Notes under the pieces: generated by a model | The model's input: the letters and a program-made list of their open reading frames with translations, nothing else | The model's database searches: none | Told to the model about the DNA's origin: nothing | From: CADEEL01 sp050246475 | Lineage (GTDB): Bacteria > Pseudomonadota > Alphaproteobacteria > Caulobacterales > Aquidulcibacteraceae | Assembly (NCBI GenBank): GCA_050246475.1 | Contig: JBFWVZ010000010.1 | Coordinates: 1-49,395 of the forward strand | Direction of reading: 5' to 3' | DNA length: 49,395 bases | Shown here: one piece after another, positions 1 to 9,168 of the stretch | Position numbering within the stretch: the first letter of the stretch is position 1 | How the letters are laid out: each line of letters begins with the position of its first letter | Made by a program: the position numbers and the translations under genes

Positions 1-508
1 CGCCCCCGCCGCCCGCGCCACCGGACGCCGCCGTGCCCGATGCGACGCGCGCGCCGCCGCCCCCGCCGCCGCCGGCGCCGACCATCTGCACATATACGGC
101 GACGCAGCCTTCCGGCTTCGTCCACGTTCCGCTGCTGGTGAACACTTGCGCGGCGCAGGCGGTGACGAGGCGATCCCACGCGGCGCCGTCATAGCGCGCG
201 TAGGCGCCTTCGTCGGCGACGTAGAAGCACCAGCCCTCCTTCGGCGCGATCCCCTCCCACGCGCCGTCACGCCAGTACGCGAGCGCGTGATCCGCGAAGC
301 CGTCCCAATCGTCGCCCGTCTTGCCTGCGGGCAGGATGTAGAGCGCGCCGTCAATCGGGCTCGCGGGCTCTTCATCCGCCGAGCGGGATTGCACGACGCC
401 TTGGACGAGCGCGTCGAGGCGGAGAAAGGTTTCGTTGACCGTGACGTGCTTTTGGGCCTGCGCGGGCTGCACGTAGCTCAGGCCCAGATTGCTGCTCGAT
501 TCCGACAT
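1..508 (-). CDS. DUF2793 / glycine-rich fibre-like protein (3' end outside window)
   Basis: Seen: an open frame starts at ATG 508, with GGAG just upstream, and runs off the left edge, so about 169 residues are visible. Residues about 9-100 carry the DUF2793 signature (LSYVQPAQAQKHVTVNE, then RLDALVQ, and later GEW/GAW-type aromatic repeats). From about residue 120 there is a second module (FTSSGTWTKPEGC, then VYVQMVGAGGGGGGG) that passes into glycine-rich sequence. Known: DUF2793 occurs in phage-like and gene-transfer-agent-related structural proteins, and the SGTWTKP...GAGGGGG module is typical of phage tail-fibre glycine-rich domains. Inferred: a surface or virion fibre-type adhesin. It is divergent from rmlD with about 87 bp between them. 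No other phage gene is visible in the window, so prophage or GTA membership cannot be judged. Confidence 0.75.
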   Translation of the reverse strand, partial: MSESSSNLGLSYVQPAQAQKHVTVNETFLRLDALVQGVVQSRSADEEPASPIDGALYILPAGKTGDDWDGFADHALAYWRDGAWEGIAPKEGWCFYVADEGAYARYDGAAWDRLVTACAAQVFTSSGTWTKPEGCVAVYVQMVGAGGGGGGGARVASGTAASGGAGGGG

Positions 509-595
509 GGCGGCTCCATTTGAACTGGCCGCCATCTTGCGGCGGCGCGCGGCCTGTCGGATTGACGCGCCTCCATCCCCCTATTCTTCGGCGCG

Positions 596-1453
596 ATGAC
601 ACGAACGATCCTTATTCTCGGCCGCTCCGGGCAACTCGCGCAGGCGCTCTTCGCGCGCCCAGCGCCTGACGGGTTTCGCTGGGACGCATGGGGGCGCGAG
701 ACGCTCGACCTTGCGCGGGACGACGTTGAGGCGCGCGTGCGCGCCGCGGCGCCGGCGGCGGTCATCAACGCGGCGGCGCACACAGGCGTCGATCGCGCGG
801 AGAGCGAGCCGGAGGCGGCGTTCGCGCTCAATCGCGATGCGCCTGGCGCGCTTGCGCGCGCAGCGGCCGCGCTTGGCGCGCCGTTTGTTCATATCTCGAC
901 GGATTATGTGTTCGACGGAACGAAGCCTTCTCCGTACACGGAGGAAGACCCGCTTGCGCCTCTCGGCGTTTACGGGCGCTCAAAAGCGGAGGGCGAAGCG
1001 CTTGTGCGCGAAAGCGGCGGGCGCGCGGCGATCATCCGCACGTCATGGGTCTATGCGCGGGCGGGCGCGAATTTTGTGAACACGATGCTGCGGCTCTCCG
1101 AAGCGCGCGATGAGATCAATGTCGTCGCCGATCAAATCGGGCGGCCAACGTGGGCAAGGGATTTAGCGGACGCGTGTGTGGGCATGACCGAGCGACTGCT
1201 GTTGGACGATGCGCGCGCCGAAGGCGTCTTCCACTATTCGGGCGCGGGCGATGCGACGTGGGCCGATTTTGCGGAGGCGATTTTCGCGGCAGCGCGGCGC
1301 CCGGTTCGCGTGAAGCGCATCACGACCGAAGACTATCCCACGCCCGCCGCGCGGCCGAAGAATTCACGGCTCGATTGTTCGAAAATCGCCGCGCTTGGGA
1401 TTCAGCCGCGGCCCTGGCGCGAAGCACTCGCGCTTTGCATCGGCGGCTCATAG
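596..1453 (+). CDS. rmlD: dTDP-4-dehydrorhamnose reductase RmlD
   Basis: Catalyses the last step of dTDP-L-rhamnose synthesis, the NAD(P)H reduction of dTDP-4-keto-rhamnose, in the cytoplasm. The 285 residues match the family length. An N-terminal nucleotide-binding loop GRSGQLA (residues 9-15) stands in for the usual GxxGQLG. STDYVFDG lies near residue 100 and the YGRSK catalytic YxxxK pair near 125. The ATG at 596 has no strong Shine-Dalgarno sequence but is the only start that preserves the Rossmann strand. Its last 52 bases overlap the end of rmlC on the other strand. rmlB and rmlC are immediate neighbours; rmlA (glucose-1-phosphate thymidylyltransferase) is not in the window. Confidence 0.95.
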   Translation: MTRTILILGRSGQLAQALFARPAPDGFRWDAWGRETLDLARDDVEARVRAAAPAAVINAAAHTGVDRAESEPEAAFALNRDAPGALARAAAALGAPFVHISTDYVFDGTKPSPYTEEDPLAPLGVYGRSKAEGEALVRESGGRAAIIRTSWVYARAGANFVNTMLRLSEARDEINVVADQIGRPTWARDLADACVGMTERLLLDDARAEGVFHYSGAGDATWADFAEAIFAAARRPVRVKRITTEDYPTPAARPKNSRLDCSKIAALGIQPRPWREALALCIGGS

Positions 1454-2004
1454 CGGAAGGGCGAAGCGAAATCGCGCAGGCGCGGCCAATCGTGATCGCG
1501 CGCGGCGAGGATCGCATCCATCTCGCGCACCGGCCAAGCGATCGCGAGATCGGGATCGCGCCAATGAATGCCGCCCTCCGCCGCGGGCGCATATTCGTGA
1601 TCCACTTTGTAGATCACTTCGGCATCGCCGGTGAGCGTGCAGAAACCGTGCGCGAACCCTGCCGGGATGAAGAGTTGCGTCCAATTCTCTTCGCTTAACT
1701 CGACCGCGACGTGCTTGCCGAACGTGGGCGAACCGGCGCGAATATCGACCGCGACATCGAGGATCGCGCCTCGGATGCAGCGCACGAGCTTGGATTGCGC
1801 ATACGGCGGCGCTTGAAAATGCAAGGCGCGCACGACGCCCTTCTTGGCGGAGCGCGAGTGATTATCCTGCACCCACGGCAGATCGGCGCCATGAACGCGG
1901 AATGCCGATGCCTTATAGGTTTCGGAAAAGAAGCCGCGCGCATCGCCATGGCGCTTGGGGCGCACGATGAGCACATCTGGAATGGCGGCCGGCGTGATCT
2001 CCAT
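1402..2004 (-). CDS. rmlC: dTDP-4-dehydrorhamnose 3,5-epimerase RmlC
   Basis: Double epimerisation of dTDP-4-keto-6-deoxyglucose at C3 and C5, on the path to dTDP-rhamnose. About 200 residues forming a cupin fold. Family landmarks are ARGFFSETYKASAF near the N-terminus, RALHFQ (the catalytic His motif, cf. LRGLHYQ) and IPAGFAHGFCTL. The start is placed at ATG 2004 (MEITPA...), two bases after the rmlB stop, because upstream in-frame codons lie inside rmlB. Translation is therefore probably coupled to rmlB. The C-terminus extends about 15 residues beyond typical members and overlaps the end of convergent rmlD. Confidence 0.95.
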   Translation of the reverse strand: MEITPAAIPDVLIVRPKRHGDARGFFSETYKASAFRVHGADLPWVQDNHSRSAKKGVVRALHFQAPPYAQSKLVRCIRGAILDVAVDIRAGSPTFGKHVAVELSEENWTQLFIPAGFAHGFCTLTGDAEVIYKVDHEYAPAAEGGIHWRDPDLAIAWPVREMDAILAARDHDWPRLRDFASPFRYEPPMQSASASRQGRG

Positions 2005-2006
2005 CG

Positions 2007-3068
2007 TCAGCCCGCCTTCACGCGCAAGCCTTGGCGCTCTCCTGTAAAGCGCTCTTCGCGCAGCGGGCGCCACCAATCCTCGCGCGCCAAATACCAATCG
2101 ACGGTGCGCGCGAGCCCGGTCTCAAAGGTTTCGCGCGGGCGCCAGCCGAGGTCGCGTTCGATCTTGCCGCAATCGATTGCGTAGCGGCGATCGTGGCCGG
2201 GGCGATCTTCGACGAATTGGATCAAGCGGCGGCGGCGCCCTTTCGCATCAGGCATGCGCGCATCGAGCAGATCGCAAATGTTTTCGACGACTTCGAGATT
2301 GCGCCGTTCGCTCAACCCGCCGACGCAATAGGTCTCGCCCGCGCCGCCCTTTTCCAGCATCGCCATCAGCGCGGCGACGTGATCGTCCACGAAGAGCCAA
2401 TCGCGCACCTGCGCGCCATCGCCGTAGACGGCGATGGGCTTGCCTTCGAGTGCGTTCAGGATGGTCAGCGGGATCAGTTTCTCGGGGAAATGATACGGCC
2501 CGTAATTGTTCGAGCAGTTCGAGATGATCGCCGGCAGGCCGTGCGTGTGCCGGTACGCGCGGACCAAATGATCCGATGCGGCTTTGGAGGCGGAATACGG
2601 AGAGCGCGGATCGTAAGGCGTCGTCTCGGAAAAACGGCCTTCGGGGCCGAGCGCGCCGAACACTTCGTCGGTCGAGACATGCAGAAAGCGAAAGCGCGCC
2701 TTCTTCGCCTCGCTGTCCAGCGTGCTCCAGTAACGCAGCGCCTGCTCCAGCATGCAGTGCGTGCCGCCCACGTTTGTCGTGATAAAGGCTGATGCGTCAG
2801 CGATGGAGCGATCAACGTGCGTTTCAGCGGCCAGATGCACGATCGCGTCGGGTGTGAAATCCGCCAGCGTTCGTGAGACGAGCGCCGCGTCGCAAATGTC
2901 GCCTTCGATGAGGCGATGGCGATCGCTGCCTTCGACATCGGCCAAGGACTCGCGCGTCGCGGCGTAGGTCATCTTGTCGAGGTTGGCGATCGTCCAGCCG
3001 CGCGCGACGCTCGCGCGCACGAACGCCGAACCGATGAATCCCGCGCCGCCGGTGACGAGAATCCGCAT
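2007..3068 (-). CDS. rmlB: dTDP-glucose 4,6-dehydratase RmlB
   Basis: Extended short-chain dehydrogenase that converts dTDP-glucose to dTDP-4-keto-6-deoxyglucose using bound NAD. The 353 residues are the usual length. GGAGFIGS is at residues 7-14, the catalytic T-D-E triad (STDEVFG) at 133-135, and the YSASK Tyr/Lys pair at 158/162. It leads a minus-strand rmlB-rmlC pair. Its start is 84 bp from the divergent O-antigen-ligase-like gene, so that gap should hold promoters for both. Confidence 0.96.
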   Translation of the reverse strand: MRILVTGGAGFIGSAFVRASVARGWTIANLDKMTYAATRESLADVEGSDRHRLIEGDICDAALVSRTLADFTPDAIVHLAAETHVDRSIADASAFITTNVGGTHCMLEQALRYWSTLDSEAKKARFRFLHVSTDEVFGALGPEGRFSETTPYDPRSPYSASKAASDHLVRAYRHTHGLPAIISNCSNNYGPYHFPEKLIPLTILNALEGKPIAVYGDGAQVRDWLFVDDHVAALMAMLEKGGAGETYCVGGLSERRNLEVVENICDLLDARMPDAKGRRRRLIQFVEDRPGHDRRYAIDCGKIERDLGWRPRETFETGLARTVDWYLAREDWWRPLREERFTGERQGLRVKAG

Positions 3069-3152
3069 GCATCGGGCGTCGCAGGCAGGCGCGGCGGCGT
3101 CAAGCGCTTGACGGAGACGCCCTCCTCATGGCCGCTGGCGCGCGGAGGCGGC

Positions 3153-4340
3153 ATGGCTGGCGAACGGAATGCGGGGATAGACCTGGGCGCGCGCGCATCC
3201 GCCGGATTCTTCATCCTCTTTTCCCCGCTTGCGAACGGGGGCGCGATGGCGTTTCCGCCCTTGCTTGCGCTTTGCGCGCTCATCGGCGCGCCGTGGACGC
3301 GGCTGTGGCACGCGTTTCGTGGGCAGTGGCTGACAGTTTCGCTCATCCTCGCGTTCGCGGCGTGGGCGGCGGCGAGCGCGGCGTGGAGCGCAACGCCTGA
3401 CACGATGCAAGGCTGGCGTGTGCTTGCGCTCGCGGCGCTCGGGCTTCTCTTTTGCGCGGGCGCCGGGCGCTCGGCGCGTGATCGCGCGCTGGTGCGCGCC
3501 GCGGCGCTCGCCGGAGCGGTCACGCTTATCCCGCAAGCGGGCGCGGAAGCGCTGTTCGACCTCTTCTTCAACAGATTGGCGCAACCGGATGCGATCGATC
3601 CGGGCGCACTCATGCGCAATCCGGGACGGGGCATTTCCGCGCTTGTCGTTGTGTTCGCGACAGGCTTCGGCGGCTGGCTTGCGGGTTCGCCGCTCACGCG
3701 CTGGACGGCGCTCATCGCGGCGCCGTTCGTCGGGTGGCTTTCGCTGCAGTTCGACATGGCGGTGAATGCGCTGGCGCTTGGCGCGGCGGCGGGCGCGTTC
3801 GTTTTGGGGTGGCTTGCGCCGCAATTGACAATTCTTGCGGCGAGCTTCGGGCTCGCGCTTTGGACGCTCGCGGCCCCGTTTGCGCTGCCGGTCTTGCTTT
3901 CACGGTTCGCGACCGTGATCGACGCTCTGCCGGATTCGTGGGCGATCCGCGCCGTCATCTGGCGGTTCGTCAGTGAGCGGATCATCGAGCGCCCGCTCAT
4001 CGGCTTGGGGATCGACGGGTCGCGATCTTTCGATCAGCGCACGACGACGCACGGCGTCGAACACGCGCTTGTGCCGCTCCACCCGCACAATGCGGCGCTG
4101 CAAATCTGGCTTGAGCTTGGCGCGATTGGCGCATTGCTCGCTGCGGCCGCGCTCATCGTTGGCGGGCTGGCGGCGGCGCGCGCATTTCGCGACAACCGGC
4201 TTGGCGGCGCTTCTGTCGCCGCACTTTTCGTTTCCGCCGGGCTTATCGCCAACGTCAGCTACGGCGCGTGGCAGGAATGGTGGATCGCGATCCTCTTCGC
4301 GGCTGCGGCGCTCGCGGCGGCGGCGCGGCGCTCAGCCTAG
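3153..4340 (+). CDS. O-antigen ligase / polymerase-like membrane protein (Wzy_C family)
   Basis: About 395 residues with roughly ten hydrophobic segments. Late in the protein a soluble loop carries GLGIDGSR and the motif HPHNAALQIWLELGAIG, which is typical of the Wzy_C domain shared by O-antigen ligases (WaaL) and polymerases (Wzy). Such proteins act at the periplasmic face of the inner membrane on undecaprenyl-linked glycans. The start is ATG 3153 because GGAGG sits 5-9 bases upstream and the open frame before it shows no membrane-protein composition. Ligase and polymerase cannot be told apart from the sequence. The neighbouring rml and GDP-mannose genes fit an O-antigen or exopolysaccharide role. 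The 3' end overlaps the convergent AGE-family gene by 9 bases. Confidence 0.8.
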   Translation: MAGERNAGIDLGARASAGFFILFSPLANGGAMAFPPLLALCALIGAPWTRLWHAFRGQWLTVSLILAFAAWAAASAAWSATPDTMQGWRVLALAALGLLFCAGAGRSARDRALVRAAALAGAVTLIPQAGAEALFDLFFNRLAQPDAIDPGALMRNPGRGISALVVVFATGFGGWLAGSPLTRWTALIAAPFVGWLSLQFDMAVNALALGAAAGAFVLGWLAPQLTILAASFGLALWTLAAPFALPVLLSRFATVIDALPDSWAIRAVIWRFVSERIIERPLIGLGIDGSRSFDQRTTTHGVEHALVPLHPHNAALQIWLELGAIGALLAAAALIVGGLAAARAFRDNRLGGASVAALFVSAGLIANVSYGAWQEWWIAILFAAAALAAAARRSA

Positions 4341-5441
4341 CGCGCGCAGGCGCGGTTCGAGGCGCAGCAGCTCCGCGAAGGCAAGGAAGATGTGATAGAA
4401 GCTGGATGCCGGGACGTTTTTCGACAGCGGCTTTCCTTCCGCATCGAAGTGATCGATCCAAAGGCCGGGCACATCGGTGCTCAAGCAGCGATCAAGCAAA
4501 AGATTGGCCGACGCGGCGACGGGCGCGCGCGCATCGGCCCCCGTCAATTCGAAGAGCGCGAGGTGCGCCTTGATGCGCTCGGTGTTCGACCAGATGCGCG
4601 ACGAACCGTCGAGAATCGCGCCGTCATCGCGCACGCTTTGACGCACGGCGCCCGACGGCGAGACGCCATGCCGTTCCGCAAAGTCGATGAGCGCCTTCGC
4701 GGGCGCGGCGGCGTCATATTCGATGAGACGCCCGCACTCCTTGATCAGCCAGGCCCATTCGAAATGATGGCCCGGCTCAACGATGCGCCCCTCTTCTCCG
4801 GGCGCGCGCTTCCAATCCGGCGTGAAATACTCGGTGAGGACGCCTCTCTTGAACAAACGCTCCCCAAAGAGAAACATGAGGTCATTTGCGGTATCCGAGA
4901 AGCGCTCGTCGCCGCTCGCTTCGAACGCGGCGAGACACGCCTCGAGCAAGTGCATGTGCGGATTCTGAAGCTGGCGATCGCCGGGCGGCAGCGCGGGGTG
5001 AAAGCCCTCATCCGGGCACATGTGCGCTTCAAGAAAATCGAGGACGCGGTGCATCCCTTGCATGGACCCTTCGTCCGGCGCGATGCGATGGCGCCACGCA
5101 TAGGCGAAGAGCGTGAAGGCGAGATCGTAGAGATCGGGCGTGTCGTCTTTGTTTGTGCGCGGCCAGCCGCGGTCCGGCCCGAGATAGAGCGCATCCAGAT
5201 GCGCGGCGCCCTTCTCGGAAATTTCCACACCCGGCGCCCAGCCAAGGCGCCCAGCGTGCGCGAAGACGTAGGTCTGGCGCGCCACGACGCGCGTGCGGCG
5301 AAAACCCGGTTCGACAGGCCGGCCCTCAAAGTCGAGCGCTTCGTAGAAACCGCCGGCCGGATCGACGCCCTTCTCCGCCCAAAGCGGCAGAGCCGCTTCG
5401 AAGAGCCAGGCGCGGATATCGTCGAACGGGATCGTCGTCAT
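4332..5441 (-). CDS. AGE-family epimerase/isomerase, candidate mannose-6-phosphate isomerase
   Basis: About 369 residues of the N-acylglucosamine 2-epimerase (alpha6/alpha6 barrel) family. Landmarks include LLEACLAAFEASGD, PGHHFEWAWLI and histidine-rich helix ends (NPHMH), positions that form the sugar pocket in this family. Known: some AGE-fold proteins in alphaproteobacteria serve as phosphomannose isomerases. Inferred: because mannose-1-phosphate guanylyltransferase is transcribed divergently only 52 bp away, conversion of fructose-6-P to mannose-6-P is the most likely job, although N-acetylglucosamine or other aldose-ketose interconversion is possible. ATG 5441 is chosen (MTTIPFDDIRAW). 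Longer in-frame starts exist upstream but run into the neighbour. Confidence 0.8.
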   Translation of the reverse strand: MTTIPFDDIRAWLFEAALPLWAEKGVDPAGGFYEALDFEGRPVEPGFRRTRVVARQTYVFAHAGRLGWAPGVEISEKGAAHLDALYLGPDRGWPRTNKDDTPDLYDLAFTLFAYAWRHRIAPDEGSMQGMHRVLDFLEAHMCPDEGFHPALPPGDRQLQNPHMHLLEACLAAFEASGDERFSDTANDLMFLFGERLFKRGVLTEYFTPDWKRAPGEEGRIVEPGHHFEWAWLIKECGRLIEYDAAAPAKALIDFAERHGVSPSGAVRQSVRDDGAILDGSSRIWSNTERIKAHLALFELTGADARAPVAASANLLLDRCLSTDVPGLWIDHFDAEGKPLSKNVPASSFYHIFLAFAELLRLEPRLRALG

Positions 5442-5493
5442 CGTGAGGCGCGAGGCATAGAAGGCGCGCGCGCATGCGTCCATAAGAAGCGCC

Positions 5494-6540
5494 ATGGGGC
5501 AGACGATCATCCCGGCGATTCTCGCGGGCGGCGCAGGCACGAGGCTCTGGCCGCTCTCGACGCCGACCAAGCCCAAGCAGTTTCATGCACTCTTCGGCGC
5601 GCGAACGATGCTGCAAGAGACCGTTTTGCGGATGAGCGGAGAGGCGTTCGCGCCGCCGATCGTGCTGTGCAACGAACGCCATCACGAACTTGCGGCGGCG
5701 CAGCTTGGTGAGATTGGCGTTCAGCCGGTGGCGCTGGTTCTCGAGCCAACCGGGCGCAACACGGCAGCGTCGGCGTGCGTGGCGGCTTTCGCGGCGGTCA
5801 AGATCGACGCCGACGCGCTCGCGTTGCTAGCGCCCGCGGACCATTTGCTTCGTGACGGCGCTGCTTTCCGAGAGGCCGTCGCGCGCGCCGCGCCATTTGC
5901 GCGCGAACGCATCGTGACGTTCGGAATCAGACCGGATCGCGCCGACACCGGCTATGGCTATATCGAGCGTGGCGAGACGCTGGGCGGCGGCGTGTTCGTC
6001 ATAGAACGCTTTCACGAGAAACCGGACCATGCCAGCGCCGAGGCCTATGTCGCGGGCGGCGCGCATTTCTGGAATGCCGGGCTCTTTCTGTTCTCGCCGC
6101 GCATCTTGCTCAATGAGTGCGCGCAGCATGCGTCCGAAGTGCACGCGGCGGCGAAACGCGCGTGGCGCGGCGCTTCGCGCGACGGCGCGGCGATTGCACT
6201 CGACGCGATCTCCTTCGCAGAAGCGCCGGCTTTGCCGCTCGACATCGCGGTGATGGAGAAGACGGCGCGCGGCGCCGTCATGCCGTGCGATTTCGGCTGG
6301 GCGGATGCGGGATCCTGGGCGGAGGTTTGGCGGCTCTCGGAGAAAGATTCAAACGGCAACGCAATCATCGGCGGCGCGGTCACGCGCGACGCGGCCGACA
6401 CCCTTGTCCACAGCAATGGCGCGCGGATTTCGATCGCGGGCGTTTCAAACGCCGTCATCGTCGCGACGGAGGACGACATCCGCATCATCCCGCGCGATCT
6501 CGCGCAGGACGTCAAAGCGATTGCTGAAAGCGCGCCTTAG
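5494..6540 (+). CDS. manC: mannose-1-phosphate guanylyltransferase
   Basis: Makes GDP-mannose from GTP and mannose-1-phosphate. The nucleotidyltransferase signature GGAGTRLWPLS is at residues 12-22. FHEKPD and WNAGLFLF follow mid-protein, and PCDFGWADAGSW closes the catalytic domain. At 348 residues it is the short monofunctional form, without the C-terminal cupin isomerase found in long ManC/AlgA. This agrees with a separate AGE-type isomerase next door. The stop shares the four bases TTAG with the stop of convergent transketolase. No phosphomannomutase is visible here. Confidence 0.93.
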   Translation: MGQTIIPAILAGGAGTRLWPLSTPTKPKQFHALFGARTMLQETVLRMSGEAFAPPIVLCNERHHELAAAQLGEIGVQPVALVLEPTGRNTAASACVAAFAAVKIDADALALLAPADHLLRDGAAFREAVARAAPFARERIVTFGIRPDRADTGYGYIERGETLGGGVFVIERFHEKPDHASAEAYVAGGAHFWNAGLFLFSPRILLNECAQHASEVHAAAKRAWRGASRDGAAIALDAISFAEAPALPLDIAVMEKTARGAVMPCDFGWADAGSWAEVWRLSEKDSNGNAIIGGAVTRDAADTLVHSNGARISIAGVSNAVIVATEDDIRIIPRDLAQDVKAIAESAP

Positions 6541-8531
6541 GCCGCGAGCATTTCCTTCGCGGCTTCGAGGACGGCCTCTGGCGTGATCTCGAAATGCTTG
6601 TAGAGATCCTTGGCGGGCGCGGAGGCGCCGTAGCCGTACATGCCGATGAAGGCGCAGGGGCCGATGAGCGTCTCCCAACCTTGGGCGACACCGGCTTCGA
6701 TGACGATGTTCACGTCGGCGGCGCCGACAGTCTCGACGAAATAGTCTTCGTCCTCTTCCTCGAAAAGTTCGAAGCACGGAACCGAGACGACGCGCGCGGG
6801 CATGCCTTCCTTTTGCAGAAGATCGCGCGCGGCGACCGCGACGGCGACTTCCGTGCCCGTTGCAAAGAGCGAGACGCGCGCCTTGCCGCCCTCGGCGGGC
6901 AGCAATTCATAGGCGCCGCGTGCGCTTTGGTTCACGTCCACGTCGCCGCGCAGACCGGGCGTGGCTTGGCGCGAGAGCGCGAGCACGCTGGGGCCTTCCG
7001 TCCGCTCGAGCGCCAGCGCCCAGCACTCGGCCGTCTCCACCGCATCGCAGGGGCGGAAGACGTGGAGGTTCGGCATGGCGCGCAGGCTCGCCAGATGTTC
7101 GACCGGCTGGTGGGTGGGGCCGTCTTCGCCCAAGCCGATGGAATCGTGCGTCATCACATGGATGACGCGAATGCCCATGAGCGCGGCTAAGCGGATCGCA
7201 GGGCGCGAATAATCCGCGAAGCACAGGAACGTGCCGCCGTACGGGATTATCCCGCCGTGGAGCGCCATGCCGTTCATCGCGGCGGCCATGCCGTGCTCAC
7301 GGACACCGTAATGGATGTAGCGGCCTAGGCGATTGTCCGGCCCGTAGATCGCCGTGTTCTTGACGAACGTGTTGTTCGAGCCCGTAAGGTCTGCGGAGCC
7401 GCCGATGAGCGCGGGCGCTTCGTTGAAGATGGCTTCAAGCGCGGCGCCGGAGGCTGCGCGCGTGGCGAGCGCGGGCTTTTCCTTTGCCATCTTCTCGATG
7501 TGCGCTTCGAGCGCCCTCATCGCGCGATCTGGAATTTCTCCGCTTTGCGCTTCTTCGAACGCGGCTTTGTGCTTTGAGGACGCTAGCCGCTTCTCCCACG
7601 CATCGCGCACGCTCTTGCCGCGCGCGCCGGCGGCGCGCCACCAGGCAGCGACGTCAGCGGGAATTTCGAACGGCGCGCTCGTCCAGCCGAGCGCGGCTTT
7701 GGCGGCGGCGGCTTCTTCAGCGCCCAGCGCTTCGCCGTGCACCGATTTGGTCCCGGCCTTTTTCGGCGCGCCGTATCCAATGATGGTCTTGCAGGCGATG
7801 AGCGTGGGGCGATCGCTCTTCTTAGCTTCCTCCAGCGCGGCGTCGATCGAAGCGGGATCGTGCCCATCGCACGCGAGCGTCTTCCAGCCTGCCGCTTCGA
7901 AGCGGGCGCGCTGATCGGTGATGTCCGACAAACTCACCGCGCCGTCGATGGAGATCGAATTGTCGTCCCAGAGCACGATGAGCTGATGGAGCTTCAGCTT
8001 GCCCGCGAGGGCGATGGCTTCGTGGCTCACGCCTTCCATCAAGCAGCCGTCGCCCGCGATGACCCACGTGCGGTGATTGACCAGCTCTTCGCCGAAGCGC
8101 GCGTAGAGATGCGATTCCGCGATGGCCATGCCGACGGCGTTGGCGATGCCCTGCCCCAGCGGACCCGTCGTCGTCTCGACGCCCGTTGCGTGGCCGTATT
8201 CGGGATGGCCCGCGGTGATCGAGCCCAGCTGGCGGAAGCGCTTCAGCTGCTCGATCGTCATGTCCTCGTAGCCGGTCAGATGCAGGAGCGCGTAGAGCAG
8301 CATCGAGCCGTGGCCGGCGGAGAGAACGAAGCGATCGCGATCAGGCCAATGGGGATCGCCCGGATCGAATTTCAGATGCTTGGAGAAGAGGACGGTCGCG
8401 ACATCGGCCATGCCCATGGGCATGCCGGGATGGCCGCATTTGGCGGCCTCGACCGCATCGATCGTCAGCGCGCGAATGGCGTTGGCCGCCAAGCGCGTCA
8501 TGTCGCGGTCGCCGCCGTCGGCTGAGCTCAC
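6537..8531 (-). CDS. tkt: transketolase
   Basis: Thiamine-diphosphate enzyme that moves two-carbon units in the pentose phosphate and Calvin-type sugar interconversions. The 664 residues match bacterial transketolases. CGHPGMPMGMAD (catalytic His region) lies near residue 37. GDGCLMEGVSHEA is the ThDP/metal motif, and HDSIGLGEDGPTHQPVEHL is in the pyrimidine domain. The start is ATG 8531. It lies 60 bp downstream of the TIR-like pair on the same strand, and an Fsa-type transaldolase is nearby, so sugar-phosphate genes flank that pair. Confidence 0.97.
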   Translation of the reverse strand: MSSADGGDRDMTRLAANAIRALTIDAVEAAKCGHPGMPMGMADVATVLFSKHLKFDPGDPHWPDRDRFVLSAGHGSMLLYALLHLTGYEDMTIEQLKRFRQLGSITAGHPEYGHATGVETTTGPLGQGIANAVGMAIAESHLYARFGEELVNHRTWVIAGDGCLMEGVSHEAIALAGKLKLHQLIVLWDDNSISIDGAVSLSDITDQRARFEAAGWKTLACDGHDPASIDAALEEAKKSDRPTLIACKTIIGYGAPKKAGTKSVHGEALGAEEAAAAKAALGWTSAPFEIPADVAAWWRAAGARGKSVRDAWEKRLASSKHKAAFEEAQSGEIPDRAMRALEAHIEKMAKEKPALATRAASGAALEAIFNEAPALIGGSADLTGSNNTFVKNTAIYGPDNRLGRYIHYGVREHGMAAAMNGMALHGGIIPYGGTFLCFADYSRPAIRLAALMGIRVIHVMTHDSIGLGEDGPTHQPVEHLASLRAMPNLHVFRPCDAVETAECWALALERTEGPSVLALSRQATPGLRGDVDVNQSARGAYELLPAEGGKARVSLFATGTEVAVAVAARDLLQKEGMPARVVSVPCFELFEEEDEDYFVETVGAADVNIVIEAGVAQGWETLIGPCAFIGMYGYGASAPAKDLYKHFEITPEAVLEAAKEMLAA

Positions 8532-8591
8532 GATTCTCTCTCCTGCTTTCTGCGGGACACATGCGGCAAGGGCCGCGCGCCGCCAAGGGCG

Positions 8592-9161
8592 CTAATTGCG
8601 CGCATCCTCACCGGCCTGCGCGGACTCCCCAGCGAGGCGCGCGGCAAAGGGCGCAAGGCCGCCCAGCACGGCCAGGACTCCGATCAGAATGCCGATCGCC
8701 AAGCCCCACGAACGGGCGCCCTGGGCCGTTGGGGAGCGTGCGGGCCGGCGCGCGCGATCGCCCAAATCGGAGACGATCGCCTGGCCCTCCAGCAATTCGG
8801 CCGCGGCCGTCTGCAAGCGTCCCATGAGATCGGCGTCGCCTTCCGGGGCGACGATGACCGGCACGCCGGCAGCGGTCGCCGCCTCCAAGGGCGGGCGCCC
8901 GTCCCACACGACGAGCAAAGCGCGCGGCGCCGAATGCGAGAGCACACCAGCCATCTGCAGCGCGCGGTTCTCCCCCGGCTTCTCCTCGATTTCGGAAGCG
9001 TCGGACCACAGCCCGATCAGCACCGAGCGCGCGCCCAATGCGATGCGCCGACGATGGGGACCCATGGCGCAAAGCGTCGCGCGGCCGCCCTCCCACGCCT
9101 GCGCGATGCGGCGCGCGCGCGCCTCATCCTCGGGCGCATGCAACAGGACGACATTGACCAT
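8592..9161 (-). CDS. small TIR-like protein with C-terminal membrane anchor
   Basis: 189 residues, not assigned to a named gene. Seen: residues 1 to about 125 read like a TIR/flavodoxin-type alpha/beta fold. VVLLHAPEDEARARRIAQAW resembles strand A and helix A, GARSVLIGLWSDAS resembles strand D with its loop, and ALLVVWDGRPPL is a further strand. A single hydrophobic segment (GLAIGILIGVLAVLGGLAP) follows at about residues 150-170, then a short acidic tail. A glutamate-rich loop (SEIEEKPGEN) follows the WS motif, but an aligned catalytic Glu of NAD-cleaving TIRs cannot be fixed by eye. It starts 7 bases after the stop of the longer TIR-like gene, so the two are co-transcribed. A conserved hypothetical of another alpha/beta fold remains possible. 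Confidence 0.6.
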   Translation of the reverse strand: MVNVVLLHAPEDEARARRIAQAWEGGRATLCAMGPHRRRIALGARSVLIGLWSDASEIEEKPGENRALQMAGVLSHSAPRALLVVWDGRPPLEAATAAGVPVIVAPEGDADLMGRLQTAAAELLEGQAIVSDLGDRARRPARSPTAQGARSWGLAIGILIGVLAVLGGLAPFAARLAGESAQAGEDARN

Positions 9162-9168
9162 GACCTAT

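Noticed and set aside
6594..7190. Plus-strand frames inside transketolase
   Set aside because: Shadow frames opposite a conserved 664-residue enzyme.
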